From Prorocentrum cordatum (taxonomy: Eukaryota; Sar; Dinophyceae; Prorocentrales; Prorocentraceae): a stretch of 36,136 nucleotides of DNA. The notes beneath the pieces were generated by a model. That model was not told the origin of the DNA. It saw only the letters and a program-made list of their open reading frames with translations, and ran no database searches. The position numbers and the translations under genes are program-made. The DNA lies in contig CAUYUJ010003069.1 of the NCBI GenBank assembly GCA_963575745.1, positions 558,551 through 594,686 on the forward strand. The letters are read 5' to 3'. Positions 7,976 to 19,108 of the stretch are shown piece after piece (position 1 is the first letter of the stretch; each line of letters opens with the position of its first letter).

Positions 7976-8862
7976 CGAGACGAAGGTGTTTCATAGTTTC
8001 TGGCCCTTCGGGGGGCCCTCAGCAGGCTTCGGGACCGTCAAAAAACGATTCGGGATGAAGAACCGGCCCCGGTGAAGTGGTCGGGAGGTCGGGGGCCCGT
8101 GTCTCGAAAAAATCGAGACGTCGGACGTTTGGGTTCCATAAAGAATGTTTTCTGTCCGTCTGGGCCACAGCGCGCGTCATGCCCACAACATGATGCTCCC
8201 CTCCCAGAACGTAGCGCTCCTCCCTTCAGTCCTTCAGTGTAACCCTGGCGCTGCCGCAGTGCGTCTGGCACCACAGTCTGGGGGGGGAAGCGGCGTAAAG
8301 TTATGCCCCCCCCGGTCCCCCTCGCCTCCCTTCCCCGGGCGGAATTGGCTGCGAATACAAGAGTGCGCTCATATCTTCCGACTTCCGCGGAAGGTGCGGA
8401 AGCATTCATTGAAATTCATCGAAGTTCACGAAATTCAAAGGGGATCCACATAGATCATATCGGAAAAGGAGCGGAAGGTTGAGGCGGAAGGTCCGGAAGA
8501 ACGAGGGGGAGGGTTTATAGATTTTGAAAAACCGGAGGCGAGATCGCGAAGGCCTTGCGGCCAGCGCCTCCGACCCTGAAGGCGGGACCTCCCCCAGGAG
8601 ACCCCGCTTGCGCCTCCCCCGGGACCCCCCTCGCAACCCGCCGTGACCCTTGGGGGGGTCGGTATTCTGATTGGGGACCCCCCCCACCCCCCCGCTCCAC
8701 TGTCAGGGCAGGGGCAAAAGGGGATGGAATCGACTTAATTGCGACGTTTCTTTTCCTGGTTGCTCAACTTCCTTGTCACTGGCGACGGCGACGACGACAA
8801 CGACGACGGCGAGGGCAGAACCTCTCGTACGCGCCGGAGGGTCGGCAGGTTTATTCTCACCC
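7976..8862. other. Intergenic, no gene seen; small hairpin
   Basis: No supportable gene. A perfect hairpin GTCTCGA-aaaaa-TCGAGAC lies at 8101-8119. Runs of G or C occur at 8281-8288 and around 8680-8694. Confidence 0.5.
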
Positions 8863-9091
8863 CTGGTCGTACCCATGACCGCAGCAGGTCCCCATGGTCA
8901 ATTCGTGCCTGTCCTTCTACAGGAGGGATTTTTCAAAATAGTGGAAACATTGTAGTCTAGAGACTAATTTGGGATTATTTGCAAGAACTGAAACATATTT
9001 TCTGTAGAGTATTATTTGTCGCCCAGAATCCCCCTGTGGGGGGACGTGCCCGACCTGACCGTGCCCGTAACCGCAGCAGGTCCCCACGGTT
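8863..9091 (+). repeat. 37-bp direct repeats flanking a TIR element (8863-8899 and 9055-9091)
   Basis: The two 37-base copies differ at seven positions, every one a transition, and share CCGCAGCAGGTCCCCA. They abut and slightly overlap the ends of the TIR element between them. Confidence 0.85.
8898..9058 (+). mobile_element. TIR element family 1, copy 1 (161 bp)
   Basis: The left end reads TCAATTCGTGCCTGTCC then TTCTACAGGAGG. The right end reads CCCCTGTGGGGGGACGTGCC then CGACCTGA. These are inverted copies of the family consensus TTAGGTCGGGCATGTCC-YCTACAGGMGGA. The internal TAGTCT block is conserved. It encodes nothing and is non-autonomous. No 8-base target duplication is visible; instead the element is bounded by a 37-base direct repeat. 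Confidence 0.7.
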
Positions 9092-9275
9092 CGCAGCCTC
9101 TGGCCGACGGTGGGTGCCCCCGGTGCGGCCTGCCCGCGTCCCCAAGGGGATCGCGGCGACCCTCGGGGGCGGCCCGCCCCTCTGCCTTTCGCGGGGCCCG
9201 CGGGGCCCGGCGCCCCCCCCCGCGCAGGGCCCGTCCGCCACAATAAACAAGGTACACGGGGACCCTCCGCTGGAT

Positions 9276-9617
9276 TTACATCGGGCCTGTCCGTCTACAG
9301 GAGGAGGAGTTCGTGGGTTGACAGACCTCCTACCCTGACACGTCGATTAAGTTGGTCGTTGTCGCTTCGCGAGAGGGCGTCGCGGCCGCCATTTTTGCGA
9401 GTCCACGTCCGTCGGTTTGGGTCCCATGCCGTTTTCACTGAGGGGAGGTTTGCTAAAGGGAGGTCTGCCCACCGCCGAAGATTCCTCAAATAGTCAGACA
9501 GTGGTATGAGGATGATTTTTGTTGTTGTTTGTATTCTTGACCACTTGGGGGACGTGTCTTGGCTACCTTTCAGGTGGTCATTCCAAACCCGCCTGTAGCG
9601 GGACATGCCCGACCTAA
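9276..9617 (+). mobile_element. TIR element family 1, copy 2 (342 bp, with internal insertion)
   Basis: Left TIR TTACATCGGGCCTGTCC then GTCTACAGGAGGA. Right TIR CGCCTGTAGCGGGACATGCC then CGACCTAA. Flanking 8-base duplications are cgctggat (9268-9275) and cactggat (9618-9625), matching at 7 of 8. The element is about twice the usual length. A roughly 160-base stretch (about 9318-9475) is bounded by inverted AGACCTCC/GGAGGTCT blocks and is probably a nested insertion near the left end. Confidence 0.82.
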
Positions 9618-10224
9618 CACTGGATTGTTCTTGAGCCGGAGGGGAGAGCGGCGGTGTACACATCACCATCGGGAGCCAGCGATTTTACCCACAGGGAGGC
9701 ACATGCAAGATCCGTCGGAGGGCGTCCGTGTACGGTAGGTTCGTGCAGCGTTGACGCGCTGGCGACGCCAGCGAAGGCGTGAAAAGGTTAACTTCTGCGA
9801 CGCGGAAGCCCCGAGGGACACAGTCATGCCATTCGACCCGACCGGATTCAACCCTGGACGATCGGGGCCGCGATCGATTCCGTCGGCGTGTTGAGCGATC
9901 GACGCGGTGTCAAAAAATCCTTGGCGCGCGCCAGCGCCGCACGAACCTTCCCGCATGTTCGTGGCGTAGCTCGGGCCTTGGCATCGCTTGGATGTGCGCA
10001 TTTTTCCTTCGACGAGGGCCATCGAGGAACATCCTTGATCATTTGGCGAACAAGCCACGCACGAGACCGAAAAAAACACAGGGAATGGACGTCCGAGCGA
10101 TGGCCACGGGCCGCGTGCCCCCCCCCTCCCAAGCGGGCGCTGCCCCTCAGGGCGATGCTGGGCTCAGGATCGGCGCGCATGTATATGACGCACGGCCTGC
10201 GCTCCAGGAGGGGGGGTGCGTCGA
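9618..10224. other. Intergenic, no gene seen
   Basis: GC-rich unique sequence with several short overlapping open frames on both strands and no recognisable domain. Confidence 0.5.
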
Positions 10225-10232
10225 TCCCAGGC

Positions 10233-10588
10233 TTCGGTCGGGCATACCTCGACTACACGTAAGAGTGACCTTTCGCCGGAGTGACCTTTGGTGCGGGCAC
10301 AATGGGGTCCCCCGATCACCGATTGCAATGCGATGGTAGCGTCTTGCGAGCCTGAGTTTGGTCCCCCCCGCGTCCGCCCCAAAAGCCGCGCACCAAAGGT
10401 CACTCGTACCCAGGGTCACTCTTGCGTGTAGCCGAATGCCCCTCTCCAGGAGGAATCTTCAGACATAGTCAACACACAGTCTGGGGACGGTGTTGTTATG
10501 TATTGTGTTTGTGTGTTTTGAGAACGTGCTTGTGTATTCTTATATCGTTCTTGCAAAGTCCGTCTGCGAGAGGACATGCCCGACGTAA
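10233..10588 (+). mobile_element. TIR element family 1, copy 3 (356 bp, carrying a nested element)
   Basis: Left end TTCGGTCGGGCAT and right end ATGCCCGACGTAA pair at 11 of 13 positions. Flanking duplications are tcccaggc (10225-10232) and ccccaggc (10589-10596), matching at 7 of 8. The internal CACACAGTCTGGGGACGGTG block is the family hallmark. A separate 173-base TIR element sits inside the left end; without it the element is about 180 bp. Confidence 0.85.
10256..10428 (+). mobile_element. TA-flanked TIR element (173 bp), nested
   Basis: The ends are long imperfect inverted repeats. CACGTAAGAGTGACC and GAGTGACCTTTGGTGCG on the left pair with CGCACCAAAGGTCACTC and GGTCACTCTTGCGTG on the right. 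TA dinucleotides flank it at 10254-10255 and 10429-10430. A TA duplication is typical of Tc1/mariner-type elements. It has no coding capacity, so it would be a non-autonomous MITE. Confidence 0.78.
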
Positions 10589-12399
10589 CCCCAGGCCCAG
10601 GACCAATCTGTACAGCATTGGTAGCTATACCGTGGGGCTGGGGCATGAGATCGAGCTCGACTGTGAGAGGGTACCCTAGTGTTTCTCTTGTCTGTTGGAT
10701 GTTTCTCTTCATCGAGAATACATGAACCCCTAACCCTAATGACACAGTGAAGACGTGGCCTCACTGAGGTCCCCATCTTTGCACCAAGGATAATAATTAT
10801 GGGCGGTTGTTTGTTCGATCCATCTGCAGAAAAGAGCCCCTATCCCCAATGTTCCTGGCCGTCCTAACTTACGTCGCCTCCCAAATGGTTAGGGTTTTTT
10901 TTCATGCTTGATCATGATTGCGCATCCTGGGGGAGGGTACCCACGAGTGATCTGTTGGTATGGGGTATGTTGGCCGGCGGAGGGTCTCATGCTCTCGAAG
11001 GATGTTCTTCTGGCCCAGGTCCGATTGGAGTCGCGTGTTTGGTTGGTGTGTTCCCAGTTCATGCAAGTTTCGGTAGCATCGGGGAGAGAAGCGGAGGGGC
11101 TGTGCGAGAGGGAGGCATGGGAGCCCTCATTCGTCGCGGCTGGTGGATTCGGTACGGCGACTATCCGAGGACTTGTTCTGGTGGGGAGCCTCGGGATCAG
11201 TTTTGTGAGCGAGTCTGGATGAGGTTGATTATAGATTTGTGTATACGTATATATGTATATATGTATATATGTATATATGTATATCTATATATATATATAG
11301 GTGTATGTGCGAACTGGATGAATCAGCCAGATGAGCTGGAAAGGCAGCCAGCTCCGCCGCATCAGACCCCAGCGAATTCTGCAAATAATCTGAGTGGCTT
11401 ACTTTGCAGACTTGGCTTGAAGCGTCGCAACTGACGATTTTGGTCAGTGAGCACTGATGAGTTGCGGGAAGGCGAGCCTTCCAGAGGCTCAACGCCCCCG
11501 CGCCAGGCGATTTCCGTCTGCCCACGGTCGGACTAGGCACGGAGGTTGCCAGGCCTAGTGCTCCCTGCAGGAGAAGAAACCCAGGTAAGTATGTGATTCT
11601 TTTCTCACAGGCTCTGCGGTACCAGTAGCCGTTCGTTGTGAACAAATCGGTACGAATGCAGTATGCATGAATGAAACAGGTGTGTGTGTGTGTGTGTGTG
11701 TTTGTTCCGAGCCTTGCAATGATGCATCCGGGAGCGCAAGGCACGAAGTTTAGTTGCGGCTATATGACACTTCTCGTTCTCATTTTTTTCGCGCGAAGGT
11801 CTCCGCTGCTGCGGATGGTCGGTACCTTCCTCTATCTGTGCGGCGGTGGGCTTGGGATCGGCATTACCAACGAGAGAGCATTAACAATGATGATGACAGA
11901 CAGTATCAAGGGGAGGGCGTAGCAGATAGCGCAGAACCAGAACATTTGAATGAAGGGACAGGCAGGATCCAAGACGAAGGAATGGGCAAACGCAATGCGA
12001 TTGAGAAAGAGGGCGGGATGCAGGATGAAGCGTAGCAGTTGCCGCTGCAGGGGTGGATGATGAGTCCGCGGGCAGTTGGATCCATCCGCCAAGGGAGGAT
12101 GGTTGAGAGGAGGGGAGGGATTGTCATACAAGATATAGGATTGGGAGCACATCACAACAGTGATGCCCGCAACTACTTCGCAGCCGTTCCGACTGAATTC
12201 GTTTCGTTGCGCGTTCTTGCACGACGTCCGTCAACGCGTTATTCGCAAGTGCTGCTTGATCGTTGCAACAGCTGCTTGTTCGGACCGGGGATGTTATAAT
12301 ACTGTTGCGTTTAGACAGGGAACGGGGAGTCCTGCTGAAAGTAGATTATTGGGCGGACGCCACACCGCCGACCCCTTGGGGATCGGCGGTTGTTGTGAG
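10589..12399. other. Intergenic, no gene seen; AT-rich and GT repeats
   Basis: No supportable gene. It contains a two-unit telomere-like CCCTAACCCTAA (10727-10738), a TATATG-type AT-rich repeat (11239-11301) and a GT run (11680-11701). A nested inverted repeat lies at 11425-11466: CGCAACT...AGTTGCG enclosing CTGAC...GTCAG. Confidence 0.55.
11239..11301 (+). repeat. (TATATG)n-type AT-rich repeat
   Basis: Tandem TATATATG units that decay to pure TA. They stand out in an otherwise GC-rich window. Confidence 0.9.
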
Positions 12400-13570
12400 T
12401 GACATCTTACCCAGACCACCAGGAGACCTCGCAATCCCTGTGGGGCTGCGATCTGCGAAGCTGTCGCCTTTTCGAGGGCTGCTGGGGGGCCCAGCGGAGT
12501 GACGTCTTACGCGGACCACCAGGAGACCTCGCCATCCTTCGGGGGGCTGCGATCTGCGAATATGTTGCCACTATCGAGGGCTGCTGGAGGGTCCAGCGGA
12601 GTGACGTCTCACCCAGACCACCAGGAGACCACGCAATCCCTGCGGTGCTGCGATCTGCGAATATGTCGCCATTTTCGAGGGTTGGCCCAGCGAAGTGGCG
12701 TCTTACGCAGACCACTAGAAGACCTCGCCATTGAATCTGCGAATCTGTCGCCACTTTCAAGGGCTGTTGGAGGGTCCAGCGGAGTGAGAAATCGCCATCC
12801 CTGTGTGGCTGCGATCTGCGAATCTGTCGCCACTTTCGAGGGCTGCTGGAGGGTCCAGCGGAGTGACGCCTTACGCTTACCACCAGGAGACTTCGCCATC
12901 CCTGTGGGGCTGCGATCTGCGAAGCTGTCGCCTTTTCGAGGGCTGCCGTGGGAACCAGCGGAGTGACGTCTTACGCAGACTACCAGGAGACGTCGCCATC
13001 CCTTGGGGGGCTGCGATCTGCGAATCTGTCGCCACTTTCGAGGGCTGCTGGGGGGTCCAGCGGAGTGACGTCTTACCCGGACCACCAGGAGACCTCGCCA
13101 TCCTTAAGGTGTTGTGATCTGCGAATATGTCGCCAATCTCGAGGGTTGCTGGGGGTGCAGCGGAGTGACGTCTTACCCAGATGCAGATGAGACCTCGCCA
13201 TCTCCGTGGGGCTGCGATCTGCGAATCTGGCGCCACTTCCGAGAGCTGCTGGGGTGTCCAGCGAATGATGTTTTACCCAGATTCTGATGAGACCTCGCCA
13301 TTCATGGGGGGCTGCGATCTGCGAATCTGGTGCCACTTTCGAGGGCTGCCGTGGGTCCAGCTGAGTGACGTCTTACGCAGTTTCAGATGATGCCTCGCCA
13401 TCCTTGTGGGGCTGCGATCTGCGAATGTGTCGCCGCTTTTGAGGGGTGCTGAGGGTCCAGCGAAGTGACGTCTTACCCAGACCACCAGGAAACCTCGCCA
13501 ACCCTGTAGGGCTGCTGGGGTGCCCAGCGGAGTGACGCTTTACGCGGACCACCAGGAGACCTCGCCATCT
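12400..13570 (+). repeat. 101-bp satellite array 1, about 11-12 units
   Basis: CTGCGATCTGCGAA or a close variant recurs at 12446, 12547, 12648, 12809, 12910, 13011, 13111, 13212, 13312 and 13412, a period of 100-101 bases, with shortened units near 12735 and 13515. Each unit carries CTGTCGCCACTTTCGAGGGC, then usually a hairpin such as GCTGGA-GGG-TCCAGC, then GTGACGTCTTACSCAGACCA and GGAGACCTCGCCATCC. Several frames stay open across units because of the repeat structure; I see no sign of a real protein. It is homologous to the array at 30395-31758. Confidence 0.95.
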
Positions 13571-13686
13571 TTTGTACCGCGCAGTGGTTGGCGCCTTTTT
13601 CTGCTATCCGGGGGGTGTTTCGAGTTCTGGTGTCGTCAGAGTCCTGGCAGGGGTGCAGGGACAGATTGTGAGGGGTCCAGAGGCGG

Positions 13687-13806
13687 CGAAGGAGGAACGG
13701 CGGAGGGGGAGGGGAAGGAGGAGGCGGAGGAGGAGGAAAGTGAAGACGAGGTGTAGGAGGAGGAGGAGGAGGAGGAGGAGGAGGAGGGCGAGAAGGAGGA
13801 ATCCGG
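13687..13806 (+). repeat. (GGA)n microsatellite
   Basis: Purine-only GGA-type repeat, most regular from 13756 to 13786. Confidence 0.9.
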
Positions 13807-14424
13807 GGAGGAGATTCGACGTGCTGCCGCGGCGGCGCCAGCGCGATCCTTGCACTAACTAAACGCAGGTGCGTCAGCGCCACGGTGACATGGCGCAGGC
13901 AGCGCTGCATCTCTAGCGTACTACCAACAAAAGCAGCGCTCTTCGGGCTCCTCCGGTCTCTGTCGTCGTCGTTCTCTGCCCCCTGCCACCTCCCCTCTGC
14001 TGCTGCCGCGATGACGGTTCGGCCACCCACGTGTCCTTTCCCAGCCCTTAGTTCCCGCCCCCATGTCCTCAAGCCTGGGCCCTCGCTCCTCGTCCTTCTG
14101 TTGTTGTCTTGTGGACCGTGCGACGTGAGCGCATTCCCCGCAGCTTGCACGACAAATGTCGGCACCTGCGCTGTCGTTGTCCTGGCAAGTTTGGACCAAT
14201 TCCTCTTGTCACTTGGTGCAAGTTGGCTGGGTACGTGACAGAGAGTAGCGGGCACGCGTGGGGAAACGGGCGAGAACCCACGTATACAGACGAAAGGCAT
14301 TTGTCAAAACACCCAACGAATGGTTATCGAATGGCTTTCGGTACATCCCGCCACCGTGTCTGGTCTGCGGGTTTGAGGCCGTTCGGATAGCTGATGGGGT
14401 CTCGTGGGAGGTGTGTCGGGGGCG
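13807..14424. other. Intergenic, no gene seen
   Basis: Unique sequence. The end (14338-14375, CATCCCGCCACCGTGTCTGG region) is a module repeated at 21788-21825 immediately before another CTTGGG block. A 117-codon plus-strand frame (13885-14238) starts Arg-rich and has a hydrophobic patch but no recognisable family. Confidence 0.45.
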
Positions 14425-14905
14425 TCTTGGAGGCAGTTGTTGAATTTTTTGGGGGCCTCCTGGGAGCATCTTGGGTTTTTTTTACGGCCATCTTGAGGCT
14501 CCCTGGGGGCCTGTTGGGAGCTTATTGGGGCAACCCGGGGGCGTCTTGGGTCGGATGACTCGAAATGTCCTTTCGGGTTCCCGTTCAGGGCCTCCTCTTG
14601 GGGCTCTGTCTTGGGCCTTCCTGGGCCGTCTTGGGGGTTTCTTGGGCTGTATTGGAGTCCTCATGGATCGTCTTGGAGCCATCTTGGGGGCCTCTTGGCC
14701 GTCTTGGGTCGAACTTGAAGGCCTCTTGGGCCGTCCAGGACGTTGTGAATGCCCAAGAGGCGGATGTGCAACAATTGCACGTTTCCCAAAGGGGATGGGA
14801 CGATTGTTGTTTTTGGAGGCCCTCGTGGGGCGCCTCTTGGGGGGTTCTTGTGGCGTCTTGGGGGCCTTTTGGGCCGTCTGGAGTCCAGCGTGGGCGTTTT
14901 GGATC
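14425..14905 (+). repeat. CTTGGGGGCC-type degenerate minisatellite, block A
   Basis: Tandem degenerate units of 10-12 bases, roughly TCTTGGGGGCC/TCTTGGGCCG/TCTTGGAGGCC. They give false Leu/Gly/Trp-rich translations on the plus strand and Pro/Arg/Lys-rich ones on the minus strand. The same unit builds blocks at 19558, 20515, 20960, 21835 and 29880. Confidence 0.88.
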
Positions 14906-17523
14906 GATCTTTCAGCGACTCGTTGATAAAATATCTCGCGCGATGTTTTTCAAGGCGCCAGAGTTCTGGCTTCTGTAGATCTCCAGAGGTCCTCGGAATC
15001 TCCAGAAGCTTACTCCTTCGTCGTCATCCTTTGCGTCCTCTTCGGAGGGCTCCCTGAGGTCAGCCACGAAAGGGAGGGCAGGTCGGTGGCGGGATGAAGG
15101 AAGAGAAGGAGGAGTAGGATTTGGATGTCCGCCTTCTGTATGTGTTGTAAATTGTAGTTTTCCCAAAATCGTTAACAAAACGACCCAAGATGTAAAATTC
15201 ATGCCAAGGAACAGGGCGAGCTATCCATATGCCAGCGACTGAATCCATGTGTGTCACAGGATGCCCAGGGAAGAGCGAGGAACATTAGGAAGGAGAGAAG
15301 GAGGAGGAGGAGGAGGAGGAGGAATGTGTGTGGGCCGCTTGCAGATGGATGGGGGAGGGGGGCGAAGGCGGCTTCTGGAGGGACATCTTGGGCGTCGCTC
15401 CACCTGGATGCTCCGGATCTCGGTTGCCAGCTCCTCGTCGTCCTTCGCCTTCCCTCCCCGTTCCTGCCCTCCCGCTCCTCTCTCTCGCTTCATCCCCATC
15501 CCCCCTACCTTCACAGTTACACAGTATGATTTGCTGTCCAGTTCGGGGCCGCATCTACCATGTTTTGTTTTTCCAACACGGGACTTCAGATGCTGATGTG
15601 TTGAATTGTGTGTTTCGATCGGACTGCGTTCGGTCCTTCAACAATGGTGTTTCCGCTGCAGTGCTGGCCACACTGCGGAATCGGCGACTTGCTTCCGTCC
15701 TTCACGATGGCGCTCGCTCCCCGGCGCGGGCCACAATTCTGGATCTGATTCCCGCCTCGCCACTGCCGCCCTTCCTCTTTTCCACTCCTCCAGCTTCCCC
15801 TTTGTCCTTGTGTTCATCTTCTTCATGCTCTTGTTGCGGTTGATCCTTCACTTCCTTCCTCATCATCCTCATCTTCCTCTTGCTCGTTGTCCTGCTCATC
15901 CGCCACCGCTTCCTCATGAATTTCGAAGAAGGCCCCCCTTCTGAATCGCGCGGTGTGGGTGGTCAGTCTGAGGATAGAGGTTCACTTGGACACCGAAGCC
16001 TGTGGAGGCACGACAACTCAGCGCAGTGGGAAGACATGAGTTGGAGGGGCAGGATGTCAGGTGTGGCGCGAGCCCACCTGGCTCAGATGCTATGCCCTGC
16101 TGCGACATCCGACTGCGCGAATAGCGAGGAGATCTACGTCATAGTAAGGGATGGGAGGGAGGGGTAGGACGTCAGATGTGACGCGAGCGCACCTAGCCTG
16201 CCCCCCCCCAGTTCTTCAGTCCACGCCCTCAGCATCACGCCTATTGCCTCCGCCGCGTGCGGCCCATTCATCCAGCCGACCTCTGGCCCAAGGCTCGCAT
16301 TTCCTTCGGTCCTTCTCACGATGACTCGATCAACCCTCATCTTTCCCAGCTCTGCTCCCTCACTGCTTCTCTGCTGGTTGTGCACATCTGGGCTCGTTCC
16401 GTGACATGTGCTTCCCCCTCTCGAGCGATCGAGGTTGCAAGGCTAGCAACGCAGGGAGGAGCACATGAATCATCAGGATTAACAATGGAACGGTTCTCGC
16501 TGCAACGAGTTTTTGAAGCATGTCTTCCCCCTTTGGCGCCGCGTTTCGGATCAGCACACGCTGAGTGACGTGGAGGGCCGTCCTGGGAACACGCGCCTCG
16601 GTCCGTTTGTCTGGTCAGCCCTCGTTGCCCGCCCAGGCCAGCCCCATCCGATCCAGCGCACAGGACTCCTGGTTCGCATTGCGCTTCGTGCCCTCTTGTG
16701 CAGAGCGTCCTGACGTGCATCGCACCTGCCCCCTGTCGTATGTCTTGCCGGCCGATCCGCACCCTTAGAGATATCAAGCGTGCGGTGCAGGCGAAGGTGC
16801 CCAGCGCGTTGTCCATCAATTTTCTGGTCGACCCCTCCCACCCTCCAGATGCCAGCACTCGTGCAAGGACGAATCAGCCGCTGAGGAATCATGGAGCCAG
16901 GCCGGACAGGGCTAGGACGAGGATAAATCCGCTCCAGAGCGATCGGGAGCGCTCTCAGAGCACTCTGGAACGCTCTAAGAAGTCCGCCGCGCCCGAGACT
17001 TCCTCCAGAGCCACTGGATCTCAGAGATTCTCGATTTATCCTCACCCGATGTTATCTTCGTCCTGGCTTCGTCTTGCCAGGAGGGTGAGGTGAGAACGGT
17101 GGGCTGGGTGAGGGTGGCATGGGAGTGACAAGTGCCATCAGCCAGGTGCGAGAGCGTGAGCTCGATGCCTTAGGGCCGCCGAGCTCCGGCTGGGCACGCT
17201 AGGGGCATGCAGGAACCGCACCCCTCGCCATGGGGGAGACGGGTCCTGAGGGACACGGGTCCTGAGGCTTTTCGCCGCCTCCGGGCTCTCGGTGCCATCC
17301 ACGGGCTCCGGACTGCCAGAGATCAACTCAGGACAAAGATCGCGTCCTGGGCGAAGGCCCCAGGCTCCAGGCTCCGTTTCCCTCAGCACGTGCTGCCCCC
17401 ATGTTGAACCACAGCTGGGACCAGCAGGGGTAGCAGGCCGGCACTCGTCGCGCGCTGCTGGGCACGCAGCGATTGACTTAAGCGGGCAGGGCCTGGAGTC
17501 GCCGCCTCCGGTACCGTCCATCG
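14906..17523. other. Intergenic, no gene recognised
   Basis: Unique sequence with a short GGA run (15296-15323), a C/T-rich stretch (15760-15880) and a 40-base direct repeat (16043/16158). Several frames of 100-170 codons overlap on both strands, and none shows a known domain. One plus-strand frame at 16698-17093 contains 'TLRDIKRAVQAKVPSALSINF', which looks protein-like but is too short to assign. Confidence 0.45.
16043..16197 (+). repeat. 40-bp direct repeat, 115-base spacing
   Basis: The copies at 16043-16082 and 16158-16197 share GGAGGGGYAGGAYGTCAGRT then GTGRCGCGAGCSCACCTRGC. Nearly all differences are transitions. Confidence 0.8.
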
Positions 17524-17531
17524 CACGAGCG

Positions 17532-17677
17532 TCAAGGCAGGCATGTCCCTCTACAGGAGGAATCTTCAGGAAGAGTAGAGAAAAATCGTACGGTGACGAT
17601 TGCTCGTTCTCCTGATGATTACTGTTTGATTTGTGCTTTGATCATTGCCGCCTGTAGGAGGACAGACCCGCCCTACA
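17532..17677 (+). mobile_element. TIR element family 1, copy 4 (146 bp)
   Basis: Left TIR TCAAGGCAGGCATGTCC then CTCTACAGGAGGAATCTTC. Right TIR CCGCCTGTAGGAGGACAGAC then CCGCCCTACA. Flanking octamers cacgagcg and aacaagcg match at 6 of 8. The internal CACAGTCTGGGG block is not clear in this copy. Confidence 0.72.
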
Positions 17678-17812
17678 AACAAGCGCGAGGAGCGCCAGCG
17701 CTGGAAAGCGCCCACCTCGGCCCACAGCAGACCCACGGATTGCCAAACCACCCCGACCCACCCCGCAGGTCCCCGGAGACCCTCCCATGTCTCGAGTTGC
17801 GGGGCGCACAGT

Positions 17813-17972
17813 GGAAACCCAGGCAAAGAAACACCCTGCTTGCCTCCAGGGCTCCCTGGGCGTCTTGGGTTTTTCAACGTTTCTGCTGTGGAAAGCGCAG
17901 GACGTCCACACACCAAAAACCAACGGACGCCCCGGGGACTCAGGGTTAGGTTTCTTGCGGAAGGGCTCTTGT
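17813..17972 (+). repeat. Dispersed repeat, copy 2
   Basis: Aligns with the reverse complement of 7337-7497 over about 160 bases (AAACACCCTGCTTGCCTCC, TTGGGTTTTTCAACG, GGAAAGCGCAGGACGTCC, CAGGGTTAGGTTTCTTGC). The overlapping open frames here are also explained by this repeat. Confidence 0.78.
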
Positions 17973-18366
17973 GGTCGAGCTCCTCCTCGTCTGGCTGCTG
18001 CTGTGTCTCCTCGACCACCCGGACCCCCTGGCAATCGGCAGGCCCGGCGGCGACTCCGGGTTGAGCCGGGCTGGCTTGGTGGGCGGTCACCGGCGAGCCG
18101 CGAGAGGCGCCGGTGGGTGGGGGGGGCCCGAGGACCGGAGGGTTCCAGAGGGTTTTTTTTTGGGGGGGGGGAGGAGGGGGGGTTTTCCAGCGAGCCCCCC
18201 CTATGGGGCCTCGGGACCTCGTCAGAACAGGGGGTGCGAAGCTCCTGGGGAGGACCCCTCCTGGGAAGCCTCCTCTCCGAATGTGGAGCCCTCGGGGAGG
18301 AGTCCGTCCTGGTCGCGGGCTGCCCTCTGAGCCCGCCGGCCCCTGGCGTGCAGGTCACCGCCCACC

Positions 18367-18555
18367 AGACCACCCCAACCCAGCCCGAAGACCCCGATGT
18401 TCACCACCCACCAAACCACCCCAACCCAACCCGAAGGCTCAGATTTACCCTCGATTTCCAGTGGGGGGGGGTCGGGACACGTCGAAAAAACACGTGTGGA
18501 ACCCTTACCCCCCCCAACCCGAAATTCGGGTCTTCGGGTTGGGTTGGGGTGGTCT
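18367..18555. repeat. 28-bp inverted repeat around a partial direct copy
   Basis: 18367-18394 and 18528-18555 are inverted copies with one mismatch, built on CCACCCCAACCCARCCCGAAG. A second plus-orientation copy at 18415-18436 pairs perfectly over 22 bases with 18532-18553. Related CCACCCCGACCC motifs occur near 17745 and, inverted, near 18855. Confidence 0.85.
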
Positions 18556-19108
18556 GGCAGGTAGTCAGATGTGCTCTCCATTTCCAGCGGGGGGAGGGGG
18601 GGAAGGGGGAACATTGGAAACACACCGATGGGCGACGCCAAAAAACGGGGTCGTCTGCGCCGACATCGGCGCGTAAGCTGCTCGCGCAAGGTCGCGCGTA
18701 GGCGCCCCCGTTTCCAGTGCAGCGTGCCGCGATGGCGGCCTGCGTAGGCCGCCGCGTAAGGTCGCTGTGCCATCTCGCGTGAGACCCCTTTTCGGATCGT
18801 CGCTCACAGGAAGCCCGTCCAGCCCCCCCCCCCCAGCCTAGAATTCTAGCCTACGGGCGGGGTCGGGGTGGTATGGCAGGTATAGTCTGCGGGGGCAGGG
18901 CGGAGGCGGGCGCCGCAGGGCGCCCCCGCCGCCGAGGAGCGGGGCAGCGCCGACGCCTCTGGCCCGGCGGGCCGCCCCGGGGCGGCTCCTGTTGTGCTTC
19001 GGCCTGCCGCCGCGGCCTCTCGGAGGTCGCAGGGCGCGCACGGGTGGCGTGCGGCGTCGCTGGTCCTGCTGCGTCACACATCTTGTTGCTGCTCTGCGAT
19101 GTCTAGTG
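18556..19108. other. Intergenic, very GC-rich, no gene recognised
   Basis: Contains a run of 12 C before a perfect 12-base palindrome CTAGAATTCTAG (18838-18849) and a GC island at 18880-19075. Short frames exist on both strands without recognisable domains. Confidence 0.45.

Noticed and set aside
10724-10740. Telomere-like CCCTAACCCTAA
   Set aside because: Only two units, inside ordinary sequence.
11425-11470. CTGATGAG next to an inverted repeat, suggestive of a hammerhead ribozyme
   Set aside because: No matching GAAA core element or proper stem II and III arrangement can be drawn.
12400-13570. Possible CRISPR-like array (regular 101-base spacing)
   Set aside because: Units are homologous throughout with no unique spacers, so this is a tandem satellite.
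16698-17093. Frame with a ubiquitin-fold-like opening ('TLRDIKRAVQAKVP')
   Set aside because: The resemblance covers about 15 residues only. The rest is low complexity and no conserved glycine end is present.
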